In this document: one piece after another, positions 25,980 to 34,150 of the stretch
How positions within the stretch are numbered: the stretch's first letter is position 1
Layout of the letters: every line of letters starts with the position of its first letter
DNA from: Planctomycetota bacterium
GTDB taxonomy: Bacteria; Planctomycetota; UBA8108; UBA1146
Length of the DNA stretch: 37,865 bases
Direction of reading: 5' to 3'
Assembly (NCBI GenBank): GCA_012960845.1
Contig: DUAN01000057.1
Location: 1-37,865 of the forward strand
Program-made: the position numbers and the translations under genes
The notes under the pieces: model-generated
Databases searched by the model: none
What the model was told of the DNA's origin: nothing
What the model saw: only the letters and a program-made list of their open reading frames with translations

Positions 25980-26464
25980 GATCTCCAGTTCCTCAGCAGC
26001 GGCATTCCTGAACCGATATAGGTCAACTTGTGATCGAACTGGTGAGGGGATGTCTCTGATCTTCTCCACATCAGATAGGCGATGCGTTGGCTACGAAACC
26101 GATTGCCTCTTTTTCTGAAGTGGTAGTGAAGTTCGTAGAGGGGGATCCCTTCATGATCGGGATTCTCGAACTGGAAATTATTCTCCAGGATGTGATCCTG
26201 TGACCAGCGAAAAAAGTCCTGCTCCTGTGTTGAGTCTTCGATGGTGATCATGAAGTGGATCACATCTTTTTCTCGAGATAACTCGGAGACCGAGATCGCA
26301 TGAGGGCGCAGCAAGGTTGCTGAGCAGCCCGTGAGAATCAGCAGGGCTACGATCAGCATCGGCAGCGAAAGAAATCTGCGAGACCTGACGAGTGATGAGT
26401 GGCCCCGAATTCGCGGAAGCTTCGAGCGCTGTAAGAGTCGAGAAGGGACCACAGGCCAGTTCAT
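25973..26464 (-). CDS. Small lipoprotein of unknown function
   Basis: A 163-aa protein. After a long basic N-region, a hydrophobic stretch, LPMLIVALLILTGC, ends in a good lipobox (L-T-G-C), so the mature lipoprotein would begin at about Cys46 and be about 118 residues. The mature part has aromatic-rich segments (QDFFRWSQDHILENNFQF, YELHYHFRKRGNRF) and no family I recognise. ATG 26464 is chosen because TGGAG lies seven bases upstream; the longer frame to 26605 is not supported. It precedes and overlaps the metallopeptidase-like gene, suggesting the two work together at the cell envelope. Divergent from the DASS transporter across 158 bases. Confidence 0.6.
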   Translation of the reverse strand: MNWPVVPSRLLQRSKLPRIRGHSSLVRSRRFLSLPMLIVALLILTGCSATLLRPHAISVSELSREKDVIHFMITIEDSTQEQDFFRWSQDHILENNFQFENPDHEGIPLYELHYHFRKRGNRFRSQRIAYLMWRRSETSPHQFDHKLTYIGSGMPLLRNWRSW

Positions 26465-26622
26465 GATCAGGCTCCAGAAAAGTTCTTGAAGAGTTTCCTT
26501 GGGGTTTCGTGTCGTCGATGTTACCACGGCGACACCATGACGAGGAACGGATGGGTTTTCAGTCGGCTGGAATCGAATAACCATGCTGGTTCTCGACAGG
26601 ATCATCCTGAGGGGAGGGACGC

Positions 26623-28137
26623 TTGAGCCACCAGAATAGCGGAGCTGGAGAGAATCGGAGGGTCAGGATCGGTGCCATCCTGCTGGGGCCGGTCCTGGCC
26701 ATTGCGGCCTACATGGCGGCTCCAGCGGAGTTTTCTGAAGCGGCTCGTGGAACTCTTCTGGTGACGGTATGGACCGTCACCTGGTGGGTCACCGAAGCGA
26801 TCCCGATCCCTGCGGCCTCGTTACTCCCTGCAGTTCTACTGCCGTTGATGGGAGTTTGTAAGGCTTCGGTGGCGGCCAAGTATTACTCCCATCATTTGAT
26901 CTTGCTGTTGCTGGGTGGTTTTTTTCTGGCGAAAGCGGTCGAATGTTCCGGGCTCCATCGGCGAATTGCGCTGGCGACCCTGACCACGGTCGGCACATCC
27001 CCTCGTCGCCTGGCGTTCGGGTTTCTGATCACATCGGCGATGCTCTCGATGTGGATCTCCAACACTTCGACGACACTGATGCTGATGCCGATCGCCATCT
27101 CCGTGGCCAGGAGAACAGCGAAAGAAATGAAAAGTGGGGGAGCAGTATTCACGACCTGCTTGCTCCTTTGCACGGCATATGGCGCTAACGTCGGAGGAAT
27201 CGGTACGCTCATCGGTACTCCTCCTAACCTGATCTTTACCAAGAATGCCGAGGAATTGATTCCGCCAGTGAACATCGACTTCCTTCACTGGCTTCAGTTC
27301 GGACTGCCCATGGTGATCATCTTCATACCGATCATCGGGTTCTTGATGACGAGATTCCTGCTTCCTCTGGCCCCCGGGACTTCCACAAGTGGCAGGGAAT
27401 CACTTCTAGAAGAGAGAAGATCTCTCGGCAAGATGTCATCGGCTGAAGCCAGGGTGCTGGTGGTCTTCATCTGCACTGCACTGCTCTGGATGACCCGAGG
27501 GGGAGCGGGTTTTTCGGGTTGGAGCGGCGTGGTGGGAGGTTGGATGGGCATGGCTGAGGGATCTGCCCACGAGTATCTCAACGATTCTTTCGTGGCACTG
27601 GTGGCTGGCATTTCGCTGTTCTTGATCCCCGGGAAGAGGGGGGGAGCACCGTTACTGGACTGGGATCAGGCAAAGGAGGTTCCGTGGGGCATGCTGCTAC
27701 TGTTCGGCGGAGGATTTGCCATCGGAGGTGCTTTTCAACAGAGTGAACTCTCCAGTCACTTCGGCAAGTGGATGGCCCAGTGGGTCGATCTCCCCTTCGC
27801 GGGAATCGTGGTGACGATCTCGATGGCGACGACATTTCTCACCGAGGTCACCTCCAACACCGCATCGATGCACGTTTTGATGCCGATTCTGAAGGAAGCA
27901 GCTCTTGAGGGAGGAATCGCACCGATTCACATGATGCTGCCAGCAGTACTCTCGGTTTCCTGTGCCTTCATGCTACCGGTGGCGACCGCACCCAATGCCA
28001 TCGTGTTTTCGACCGGCAAGGTGCAGATCCGAACGATGATCCGCTGTGGTGTGGTGTTGAATCTGGTGGGGGTGCTGGTGGTCCTGCTGGTGACCTTGAT
28101 CACCCAGGCCTTGAACTGGATGCCCGGTGCTACCTGA
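26623..28137 (+). CDS. SLC13/DASS-family anion:sodium symporter
   Basis: A 504-aa membrane protein with about 11-12 hydrophobic segments. The two family SNT motifs are present: ISNTSTTLMLMP near 145-156 and TSNTASMHVLMP near 415-426, each followed by a Pro-Asn motif (IGTPPNLIF, TAPNAIVF). These form the two halves of the dicarboxylate/Na+ site in VcINDY-type transporters. VTEAIPIPAASLLP near the start is also typical. Likely substrates are C4-dicarboxylates, citrate or sulfate; sequence alone does not decide. Start is TTG at 26623 with GGGGAGGG just upstream. It stands alone, divergent from the lipoprotein gene and convergent with the J-domain gene. Confidence 0.88.
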   Translation: MSHQNSGAGENRRVRIGAILLGPVLAIAAYMAAPAEFSEAARGTLLVTVWTVTWWVTEAIPIPAASLLPAVLLPLMGVCKASVAAKYYSHHLILLLLGGFFLAKAVECSGLHRRIALATLTTVGTSPRRLAFGFLITSAMLSMWISNTSTTLMLMPIAISVARRTAKEMKSGGAVFTTCLLLCTAYGANVGGIGTLIGTPPNLIFTKNAEELIPPVNIDFLHWLQFGLPMVIIFIPIIGFLMTRFLLPLAPGTSTSGRESLLEERRSLGKMSSAEARVLVVFICTALLWMTRGGAGFSGWSGVVGGWMGMAEGSAHEYLNDSFVALVAGISLFLIPGKRGGAPLLDWDQAKEVPWGMLLLFGGGFAIGGAFQQSELSSHFGKWMAQWVDLPFAGIVVTISMATTFLTEVTSNTASMHVLMPILKEAALEGGIAPIHMMLPAVLSVSCAFMLPVATAPNAIVFSTGKVQIRTMIRCGVVLNLVGVLVVLLVTLITQALNWMPGAT

Positions 28138-28151
28138 GCGATTCCATCGGA

Positions 28152-28826
28152 TTACAACTCGCCCTTTTTTTTCAGTTCATCGAAGGCCTCGATCAAGTGC
28201 TGGAGTTTGCGGCTCGCCTGCTCTACCTGGGCAGGATCGGCGTGCTGTAACTTGTCGGGATGGTTGGCTCGGATCAACTGCTTGAATCGGCCGCGGATCT
28301 GTTCTGCGGTAGCGTTCACTGGAAGTTCGAGGATGCGATAAGGATGGGGAAGAGCCTTTCGCGATGGGTTTTGGTGACGTGCGCCGATTGCCGGGTCTTG
28401 CTCGGTGCCATCCGGAACTTCCTTGTCGGGTGAATCAGAACCAGCGGTGTCGGGAGGCCTGATCCACTTCAGCCACTGACCGATGCGACTCCACAGAGAA
28501 TGAGAGTATCTCTGGTCTCCGTCACCTTCGAATACAGCCCGCCGCTCATCACCGTACTGGTGGTGCCATCTCTGGATCTCGAGGAAGTCTTCAGGGGCGA
28601 GCGGTTCTATCCAACCGAAGAGCCAGTCGATCAGGGAGATCTCCTTGGCCGGAGAGCAGTATGTCGCACCATTGGTCAACTTCTCGATGCGATTCTGCTT
28701 GCGGCAAGATGGACAGTTGTAGATCCGATAGGGGCCGCCTGAATCCTCGGTTCGTCCTCGGATGATTCCGTCCCTGGTGATTTGATCCGCTGCTAGTGGA
28801 GCCCTGCATGCCCAGCATTGGATCAT
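28152..28826 (-). CDS. Zinc-ribbon protein with C-terminal J domain
   Basis: A 224-aa soluble protein. Residues 4-41 have two CxxC pairs (C4/C7 in CWAC, C38/C41 in CPSC), probably a zinc ribbon. Residues about 162-222 are a J domain with helix II and the HPD motif (H189-D191 in RANHPDK), which stimulates Hsp70 ATPase. Between is a charged, Pro-rich linker. It lacks the G/F region and central zinc domain of DnaJ, so it is a specialised co-chaperone recruiting DnaK to some target. The ATG overlaps the queA stop as ATGA, so it is translated with queA and is the last gene of a four-gene operon. Target unknown. Confidence 0.85.
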   Translation of the reverse strand: MIQCWACRAPLAADQITRDGIIRGRTEDSGGPYRIYNCPSCRKQNRIEKLTNGATYCSPAKEISLIDWLFGWIEPLAPEDFLEIQRWHHQYGDERRAVFEGDGDQRYSHSLWSRIGQWLKWIRPPDTAGSDSPDKEVPDGTEQDPAIGARHQNPSRKALPHPYRILELPVNATAEQIRGRFKQLIRANHPDKLQHADPAQVEQASRKLQHLIEAFDELKKKGEL

Positions 28827-29917
28827 CGAGTTTGCTCATCGGGCAAGATGGCCATGCAATCCCCATAGGAGTAAAAACGCATTTCGAGGTCGATCGCTCG
28901 CTGGTAGTAGGAGAGTGTGCGGAGGTGCCCGAGGAAGGAGCAGACCAGTACCAGCAAGGATGAACGAGGAAGATGGAAATTAGTGATCAATCCATCGACA
29001 TGTTCGAACGGATGCCCTGGCAAGATGGTCAGAGCTGTTTCCGCCTCGATTTCCGGGCCCTCTTCAATTTTGCCGATGCTCTCGAGAACCCGAAGGCTGG
29101 TGGTACCGACTGCGATGATCTTGCGGCCATCGGCTCTTGCCATCGCCAGTGCGCTGCGGCTCTCCTCGCTGACGAAGTACCACTCGGGATCGACCCTGTG
29201 CTGGTGGATCTGATCGACCTCGATCGGCTTGAAGGTGCCGGGCCCAACATGAAGAGTGATCGGAACGATCTGGACACCCTTCTCCTCCAGTCTAGATCTG
29301 AGTAGGTCATCGAAATGGAGACCTGCAGTGGGAGCGGCAACGGCACCTGGCTGACGGGCGAAGATGGTCTGATAGCGTTGTGGATCAAGATTTTGCAGGC
29401 GCTGATCCTGCTCGTCTCTCTCGATGTAGGGCGGAAGAGGGACTTCTCCGATTTGTTCGAGCACTTGCTCGGAGCCGAGTTCCACGATCCAGCCCGAACC
29501 TCGCCGCTCGATCACTTTCAGCGGAGGACCACTCGTCTCGAGAATCTCGCCTGCTTGGATTCTTCGGGAGGGGGAGAGCCATGATTGCCATCTGCCTTGC
29601 CCCAGAGGTCTCAACAGAAATGCTTCAATTGCTCCACCACTTTGACGGCGGCAACGAATCCGTGCGGGCAGAACCCGGGTGTCATTGACCACCAGGATCT
29701 CATCTCCGACCAGGCGATCGACGAGGGTGTGAAATGGGGCTTCGACTACATCGGCCGAATTTTGCGAGCAGAAGAGGCAGCGAGATGCGGATCGTTCCGG
29801 TGCCGGTTCTTGTGCGATCAGCCGGGATGGCAACTCGAACTGGTAACTGGAGATCAGAGAGCCATCCCCGGGAGAATCGGGGAGGCCGTCTCCGTCAATC
29901 CTCGTCGTCCTCGTCAT
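28823..29917 (-). CDS. queA: QueA, S-adenosylmethionine:tRNA ribosyltransferase-isomerase
   Basis: A 364-aa enzyme that transfers and rearranges the ribosyl part of SAM onto preQ1 at tRNA position 34, giving epoxyqueuosine. Family signatures run in order: YQFELPSRLIAQEP, VVNDTRVLPARI, VPLPPYI, RYQTIFARQPGAVAAPTAGL, TLHVGPGTFKPIE, VGTTSLRVLES, TNFHLPRSSLL, MRFYSYGDCMAILP. ATG 29917 gives the usual length, with AGAGG six bases upstream. The frame is open another 66 codons into the NYN gene, but those codons are a shadow of its acidic tail. The start overlaps the NYN gene by 23 bases, and the stop overlaps the J-domain gene. It complements queF at the left window edge. Confidence 0.95.
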   Translation of the reverse strand: MTRTTRIDGDGLPDSPGDGSLISSYQFELPSRLIAQEPAPERSASRCLFCSQNSADVVEAPFHTLVDRLVGDEILVVNDTRVLPARIRCRRQSGGAIEAFLLRPLGQGRWQSWLSPSRRIQAGEILETSGPPLKVIERRGSGWIVELGSEQVLEQIGEVPLPPYIERDEQDQRLQNLDPQRYQTIFARQPGAVAAPTAGLHFDDLLRSRLEEKGVQIVPITLHVGPGTFKPIEVDQIHQHRVDPEWYFVSEESRSALAMARADGRKIIAVGTTSLRVLESIGKIEEGPEIEAETALTILPGHPFEHVDGLITNFHLPRSSLLVLVCSFLGHLRTLSYYQRAIDLEMRFYSYGDCMAILPDEQTR

Positions 29918-30734
29918 CGAAGTCCTCTTCCACGGGGCCGCGAGCGCGACGCAGAGGCTTTCGTGATCGAGGAGGGACCAGCTCTTTCTCGTGTTCCTCT
30001 TCCTCCTCATCTTCGTCCTCGGAAGGCTGGAAGTGAGTTCCGTGGAGAAGAACCCGTTCATCGAGGAAGTGCATCTGATCTGCGGCATGGAACAACTCCG
30101 AGGATGTCGTTTCACGGAAAGAAGCGATCTCGACTCTCACACCCTCCATCGCAAGTCGGTCGACCAGGGGTACGAAATCCCCGTCGCCAGTGACAAGAAT
30201 TGCGACGTCGATCTTGGAGGCGAGAGAGAGCACATCGAGTGTGATTCCGATGTTCCAGTCGCCTCGATTGGTGGAGTCATTTCGCTCACCAACGATTCGC
30301 TTTCTCACTTCATATCCGTTACGGCGCAGGACTTCGATGAACTTATCCTGGTTCATTCCCGGGCGCTCAACAATATATGCCATCGCCCTGGCCAGCACTC
30401 GTCCTCTTAATAGGTGACGCAGCAACTTGGAGAACTCAAGTTTGGACTGGAAGATATTTCTTGCGGCATAGTACATGTTTTGAACATCGACAAAGATAGC
30501 AACACGCTGGTGGGGTGATAACTCATGACCATCGATCGAGATCAGGTGTCGATCTTTTTTCTCGCCAGCACTTCCCTTTTGCAACTTCTGGAAGGCATCC
30601 AGCCCTCTTTTCATCTCACTGTTGTGCTTCTCACGCTCATCGATCAGTTGCGATTCGAGGCGTTCGATTTGTTGCTGAAGTTCTGACAAATCATCGCCGT
30701 TGCCGGCGTGCTCGTCTGGAGATTGGGTTTTCAT
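29895..30734 (-). CDS. NYN-domain (LabA/DUF88-like) putative ribonuclease with acidic tail
   Basis: A 279-aa protein. A short coiled coil (about 15-45) is followed by a NYN/PIN-like domain. Metal-binding acidic positions are seen: D83 with N86 (AIFVDVQNMYY), D159/D167 (RGDWNIGITLD) and D184/D186 (VTGDGDFVPLVDRL). FVPLVDRLAMEGVRVEIASF is typical of the LabA-like branch. The tail (about 238-279) is strongly acidic with a basic island, KPLRRARGP. NYN proteins cut or bind RNA, though many bacterial ones are uncharacterised. ATG 30734 overlaps the upstream stop as ATGA and has AGGAGG four bases before it. Placed ahead of queA, a role in tRNA or RNA handling is an attractive inference, not shown. 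Confidence 0.85.
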   Translation of the reverse strand: MKTQSPDEHAGNGDDLSELQQQIERLESQLIDEREKHNSEMKRGLDAFQKLQKGSAGEKKDRHLISIDGHELSPHQRVAIFVDVQNMYYAARNIFQSKLEFSKLLRHLLRGRVLARAMAYIVERPGMNQDKFIEVLRRNGYEVRKRIVGERNDSTNRGDWNIGITLDVLSLASKIDVAILVTGDGDFVPLVDRLAMEGVRVEIASFRETTSSELFHAADQMHFLDERVLLHGTHFQPSEDEDEEEEEHEKELVPPRSRKPLRRARGPVEEDFDDEDDED

Positions 30735-31714
30735 AAGTCCTCCTTGCGGGAGTGTACGGGAATTCCATCGAGGTAACACCGATTCAATTGATGCAATGCT
30801 CTGAATCCGGCCACCGCTTTTCTCATATCTAGCGACTGGAGACCTTCAGTTTCGACCACAGCCTCCGCCAATCCTCCTGGATCGAGAAAAATTTGCAAGC
30901 CTTCCAACTCGGGTTCCAGCCACGGTTCGCGGCAAATCAGCGCCGGAATTCGATCATTTTCGGGACTGGCCCAGCGATCGTCAGGCGCGATCTGGCTCCA
31001 CAGCCTGGCGGTACTGATCGAGAGCGGTTGGAACCAGCCAGACTTGCCCGGATGAGGGGCTTCGCCGGAGTTCTTCCGACGGGGCAGCAGGGCGATATCG
31101 ACCCAGCGCGGCAGAACAGCATCCGGTTCTCTCGCCATCACGGTCAGATGGGCCACTCCCAGTTCCCTCAGCATCTCGGAGACGGCTCTACGACAGGGGA
31201 CCGTGCGTCGGTATTGAAGCCGATCGAACAGTAGCCGACAGAGTCGCTTCGAACTGTCTGGAGAGGCAAAGTCGTCGTCGAGGAGCAAGGCGAGCAACCC
31301 CAGGGCTGAATCGATTTTCTGGCCCTCTGGCTGTTCCTTTGCCAGTTCCAGCGTGACAGAGATCTTGATCAGGGTGCAGGCCCAGTTGTGAAAACTGTTC
31401 CGATCCAGATCTCCGGCAAGATAGGTCATCAGTTGCTGCTGAACTCGATCGAGGTCGAGAGAAAGAGCGGAAATTTCAGCAGCGGAAAGCGCAGATCCTT
31501 GGGTCACGACACCCTGCCGGACCATCCACTCGAGGTGCTTCAGATCGTACTGGAGGTCGGGGTTCTTCCCCTCGATCACGAGGGCCAAATTTCGTAGGCG
31601 AGACTGGCGATCGAGGCTTTCACCTTCAGCTCCCAGATCCCCGACAGGAGATGATTCAGAGAAGAAACGGTCTGACGACACCTGGAAATCTGCCCTTCTT
31701 ACAATTCTGTTCAC
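30731..31714 (-). CDS. Protein of unknown function, first gene of the NYN-queA operon
   Basis: A 327-aa protein, apparently soluble: no signal peptide or membrane segment. I recognise no family. The middle (about 70-190) looks alpha-helical and Leu-rich (ALGLLALLLDDDF, RRAVSEMLRELGVAHL). A conserved-looking C-terminal stretch has WFQPLSISTARLWSQIAPDD and ALICREPWLEPELEGLQIFLDPGG. Start is GTG at 31714 with a weak GGTGG seven bases upstream, so the start is less certain than others. Its stop overlaps the NYN start as ATGA, which makes a functional link with the NYN protein likely. It opens a unit running on to queA and the J-domain gene. Confidence 0.6.
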   Translation of the reverse strand: MNRIVRRADFQVSSDRFFSESSPVGDLGAEGESLDRQSRLRNLALVIEGKNPDLQYDLKHLEWMVRQGVVTQGSALSAAEISALSLDLDRVQQQLMTYLAGDLDRNSFHNWACTLIKISVTLELAKEQPEGQKIDSALGLLALLLDDDFASPDSSKRLCRLLFDRLQYRRTVPCRRAVSEMLRELGVAHLTVMAREPDAVLPRWVDIALLPRRKNSGEAPHPGKSGWFQPLSISTARLWSQIAPDDRWASPENDRIPALICREPWLEPELEGLQIFLDPGGLAEAVVETEGLQSLDMRKAVAGFRALHQLNRCYLDGIPVHSRKEDL

Positions 31715-31949
31715 GGGGAGCCACCGAAAGTCAGATGATATAGAAGTGGCCTAATTCGTCCAGAGTAGAAGTGCGGAATGTACGGCAATTCGCTCATCTT
31801 CTTCGGACTAATAAATAGTACGAAAAAGGTATGGATAGTGTGGAAATGGCGGTTGAAATGGCGGATATTGGCGAGGACGATGTTTCTTGGTCCGATAATG
31901 GTTCCGGATCGGCGTCTCTACCACGTTATTGAAGAATGGACGGCCATCC

Positions 31950-32549
31950 ATGAAGAGTTCCAAGGCGACGAATCCGCGGCGAGTGAAGAAACAACAGTCT
32001 CGATCCGCTGCCAAGAAAGTCGCCAAGAAAAAAGTCTCGCCGAGTCGACCCCAGTACTCGGAAGTATTCCGCCGCAAGGTGGTCCAATTCTCGGTGAAAA
32101 ACGGGATCGTCACCGCTGCAGACAAGTTTGCAGTCTCGACTCCAAGCGTGACCAATTGGCGCAAACTATATGGAGTTTCTCGGGAGACGAAAGTGGCGGC
32201 GATCGGGGGGATGAGGGTGAAGATTGCAAAAAAACCACTGCCGAAAAGCCAACGAGTTACTACGGGACGACAGTTCTCCCCAACCTTCAGAAAAGAGGTC
32301 GCAGAGTTCTCGATCCGTGAGGGAGTCGCGAGGACTGCAGACAGGTTTGGAGTGAGTACTCCCAGTGTGACTAACTGGCGAAGAGAATTTGGAATCAATC
32401 GCCAAAGTCGTCAGGAGTGGCTCAAGGAGAATTCGAAGAATGGCGCCCAGCGCAAGGGAACACCAAGCCGACGTGAACTCGAGGCGTTACGAAAGAAGTT
32501 GGGTAATCTCCACGAGCAGGTCCAAAGTTGGCTGGATCAGCAGAGTTGA
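31950..32549 (+). CDS. Protein of two transposase-type helix-turn-helix repeats
   Basis: A 199-aa basic protein. A Lys/Arg-rich, disordered-looking tail (1-35) precedes two copies of the same about 48-residue unit. Copy A (about 36-83) has YSEVFRRKVVQFSVKNG and VSTPSVTNWRKLYGV. Copy B (about 107-154) has FSPTFRKEVAEFSIREG and VSTPSVTNWRREFGI. This is the HTH of IS3/IS911-type transposase OrfA proteins. A Lys-rich linker separates the copies, and a short coiled coil (RELEALRKKLGNLHEQVQ) ends the chain. There is no integrase partner or terminal inverted repeat nearby, so it is not an insertion sequence as it stands. A DNA-binding or nucleoid role is an inference. ATG 31950 is used; an in-frame TTG lies at 31929. 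Neither has a clear Shine-Dalgarno. The 235-bp gap before it is visibly richer in A+T than its surroundings. Confidence 0.75.
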   Translation: MKSSKATNPRRVKKQQSRSAAKKVAKKKVSPSRPQYSEVFRRKVVQFSVKNGIVTAADKFAVSTPSVTNWRKLYGVSRETKVAAIGGMRVKIAKKPLPKSQRVTTGRQFSPTFRKEVAEFSIREGVARTADRFGVSTPSVTNWRREFGINRQSRQEWLKENSKNGAQRKGTPSRRELEALRKKLGNLHEQVQSWLDQQS

Positions 32550-32649
32550 AGGACCAGTGACGGATCGACGATCCCGACTGATCCAGGGCCAGCTGAGTAG
32601 ATTCGACGAATCATGAGGCTGAATACCCCATCGACCCAAGGGAGCTGGA

Positions 32650-33636
32650 ATGCCGCGTGATGGCCACGGAAGAATTATTGATTACCTCCGCATATCGGTG
32701 ATGGACCGTTGCAATCTACGCTGCTCCTACTGCATGCCGTTGGAAGGTCTCAGGTTTGTTCCAGATGAGGACCTGCTGACTGCAGATGAGATCTCTCTGG
32801 TGGCCAGAGCCGCAGTCTCTTGTGGATTTCGCAAGTTCAGGATCACCGGGGGAGAGCCGACTCTGAGGCGCGATCTGATCGAAGTGGTCGCTGGAATCCG
32901 CGCTGAGGGTCCGGATGCCGAGATCGGGATGACGACCAATGGAATCTTGCTGCCACGGATGGCGAGAGACTTGAAGGATGCGGGACTGGATCGAGTCAAT
33001 ATCCACATCGATACCCTCGACGAAGCACGGATTCGCCAGGTGATGAGATTTGCCGATGTGCAGAAAATCATGACCGGAATCGAAGCTGCTGAGGATGCGG
33101 GCCTGACTCCCATCAAACTCAATTCGGTCGTGGTGCGGGGAGACAACGATACCGATGTTGTGGAACTTGCACGACAGACTCTCACTCGGCCCTGGGGTGT
33201 GAGATTTATCGAGTTGATGCCACTGGGGGATGGAGATGAATCCAAGTTAGCACTCTCTCGGGTGGTTTCTTCAGAGGAGACGATGGAGAGGATCACCGAT
33301 AGTATCGGTCCCTTGATCCCATTGCCCGCGACCCACCCGTCCGATGAAAGTCGCAACTATCAGTTCTCCGGTGGGACCGGGACCGTCGGTTTCATCAGTC
33401 CTGTCAGCGATCCCTTTTGCTCCGCATGCAATCGCGTTCGGCTCTCTGCTGAGGGCAAATTGTTATTGTGCCTGCTGAGAGATGACGAGGCTGATCTCAG
33501 GGCGGTAATCCGAGGAGGAGGAGGAGTCGAGGCGGTCAGCCATGCTCTTCGACAATCGATCCTGCTCAAGCCGGTCGGGCATGCCCTCGATGAAGGAATC
33601 CACGCAAGCCGTCGAATGCATGAGATCGGTGGATAA
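32650..33636 (+). CDS. moaA: MoaA, GTP 3',8-cyclase
   Basis: A 328-aa radical-SAM enzyme that starts molybdenum-cofactor synthesis from GTP, with MoaC. The N-terminal [4Fe-4S] cluster binds C21, C25 and C28 (CNLRCSYC). The C-terminal cluster binds C257, C260 and C274 (FCSACNRVRLSAEGKLLLC), with the canonical spacing. FRITGGEPTLRRDL carries the SAM-binding GGEP. The chain ends in Gly-Gly, as MoaA needs for activity. ATG 32650 has GGAG five bases upstream. It stands about 8 kb from moaD-moaE, and moaC is not in the window. The next gene overlaps its 3' end. Confidence 0.95.
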   Translation: MPRDGHGRIIDYLRISVMDRCNLRCSYCMPLEGLRFVPDEDLLTADEISLVARAAVSCGFRKFRITGGEPTLRRDLIEVVAGIRAEGPDAEIGMTTNGILLPRMARDLKDAGLDRVNIHIDTLDEARIRQVMRFADVQKIMTGIEAAEDAGLTPIKLNSVVVRGDNDTDVVELARQTLTRPWGVRFIELMPLGDGDESKLALSRVVSSEETMERITDSIGPLIPLPATHPSDESRNYQFSGGTGTVGFISPVSDPFCSACNRVRLSAEGKLLLCLLRDDEADLRAVIRGGGGVEAVSHALRQSILLKPVGHALDEGIHASRRMHEIGG

Positions 33637-34147
33637 TCTACCTCGCCGCATCTTGCGTCTGGGAGTAGCGCTGGGAATCGTCCTGTTGATGGTGTCGGTG
33701 CTCTTCTTTGCTGGCTCCTCCAGCCCGCAGGAGCAGCTGGTCCAGTCGATTTTGGATATGAGAGACGGTTTCAATTCTCAATATGCAGGAGATGTACTCC
33801 GTCATTGCTCGGAGAACTTTCAAGAATCTGAATACTCGCTCGATAAGAGTTCGTTTCGGATAGCGCTGGTGAGGATCTTCTTGAAGGAGCGCGATCGGCG
33901 GGATCGGTCCTTTCTTTGGCACGCATCGATTCTCGAGGAGCAGGTGGTGGTGCAATTCGATGGTCCAGAGGAGCAAGCCACTACCGCAACTGTTCTGGCT
34001 CCAGTGGAGTTTGAGCGTCGCAATAAACCCGCCGATAAACCGGTATGGGTTCTCGAGATCCGCGGGCAAGCCGAGCGCCAGGTGGGGGGTGGCTGGAAAT
34101 TTACCAGTGCACGTTTCAAGACACTTTCGGGCCGACGGCCCTTCTGA
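33620..34147 (+). CDS. Membrane-anchored small protein, possibly NTF2-like
   Basis: A 175-aa protein with one N-terminal membrane helix (ILRLGVALGIVLLMVSVLFF) and a soluble part outside the membrane. The latter runs from a helix (QLVQSILDMRDGFNSQY) to alternating beta strands ending GGGWKFTSARFKTL. This order suits the NTF2/SnoaL cone fold, but I cannot claim a family. Start is uncertain: ATG 33620 (overlapping moaA by 17 bases) gives a sensible anchor, while in-frame ATGs at 33590 and 33542 would lengthen it. It ends three bases from the convergent permease. Cotranscription with moaA is likely; a link in function is not evident. Confidence 0.55.
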   Translation: MRSVDNLPRRILRLGVALGIVLLMVSVLFFAGSSSPQEQLVQSILDMRDGFNSQYAGDVLRHCSENFQESEYSLDKSSFRIALVRIFLKERDRRDRSFLWHASILEEQVVVQFDGPEEQATTATVLAPVEFERRNKPADKPVWVLEIRGQAERQVGGGWKFTSARFKTLSGRRPF

Positions 34148-34150
34148 TCG

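Noticed and set aside
28161-28175. T8 run after the DASS transporter as a terminator
   Set aside because: The Ts are the Lys codons near the C-terminus of the opposite-strand J protein, and there is no stable hairpin directly before them.
31778-32320. 180-codon plus-strand frame overlapping the double-HTH gene
   Set aside because: Its sequence shows no domain, whereas the overlapping frame shows a clear duplicated HTH. Only the latter is taken as coding.
31715-32549. Insertion sequence around the HTH gene
   Set aside because: Although the HTH is of IS911 type, I find no terminal inverted repeats, no target duplication and no DDE integrase ORF up to moaA.
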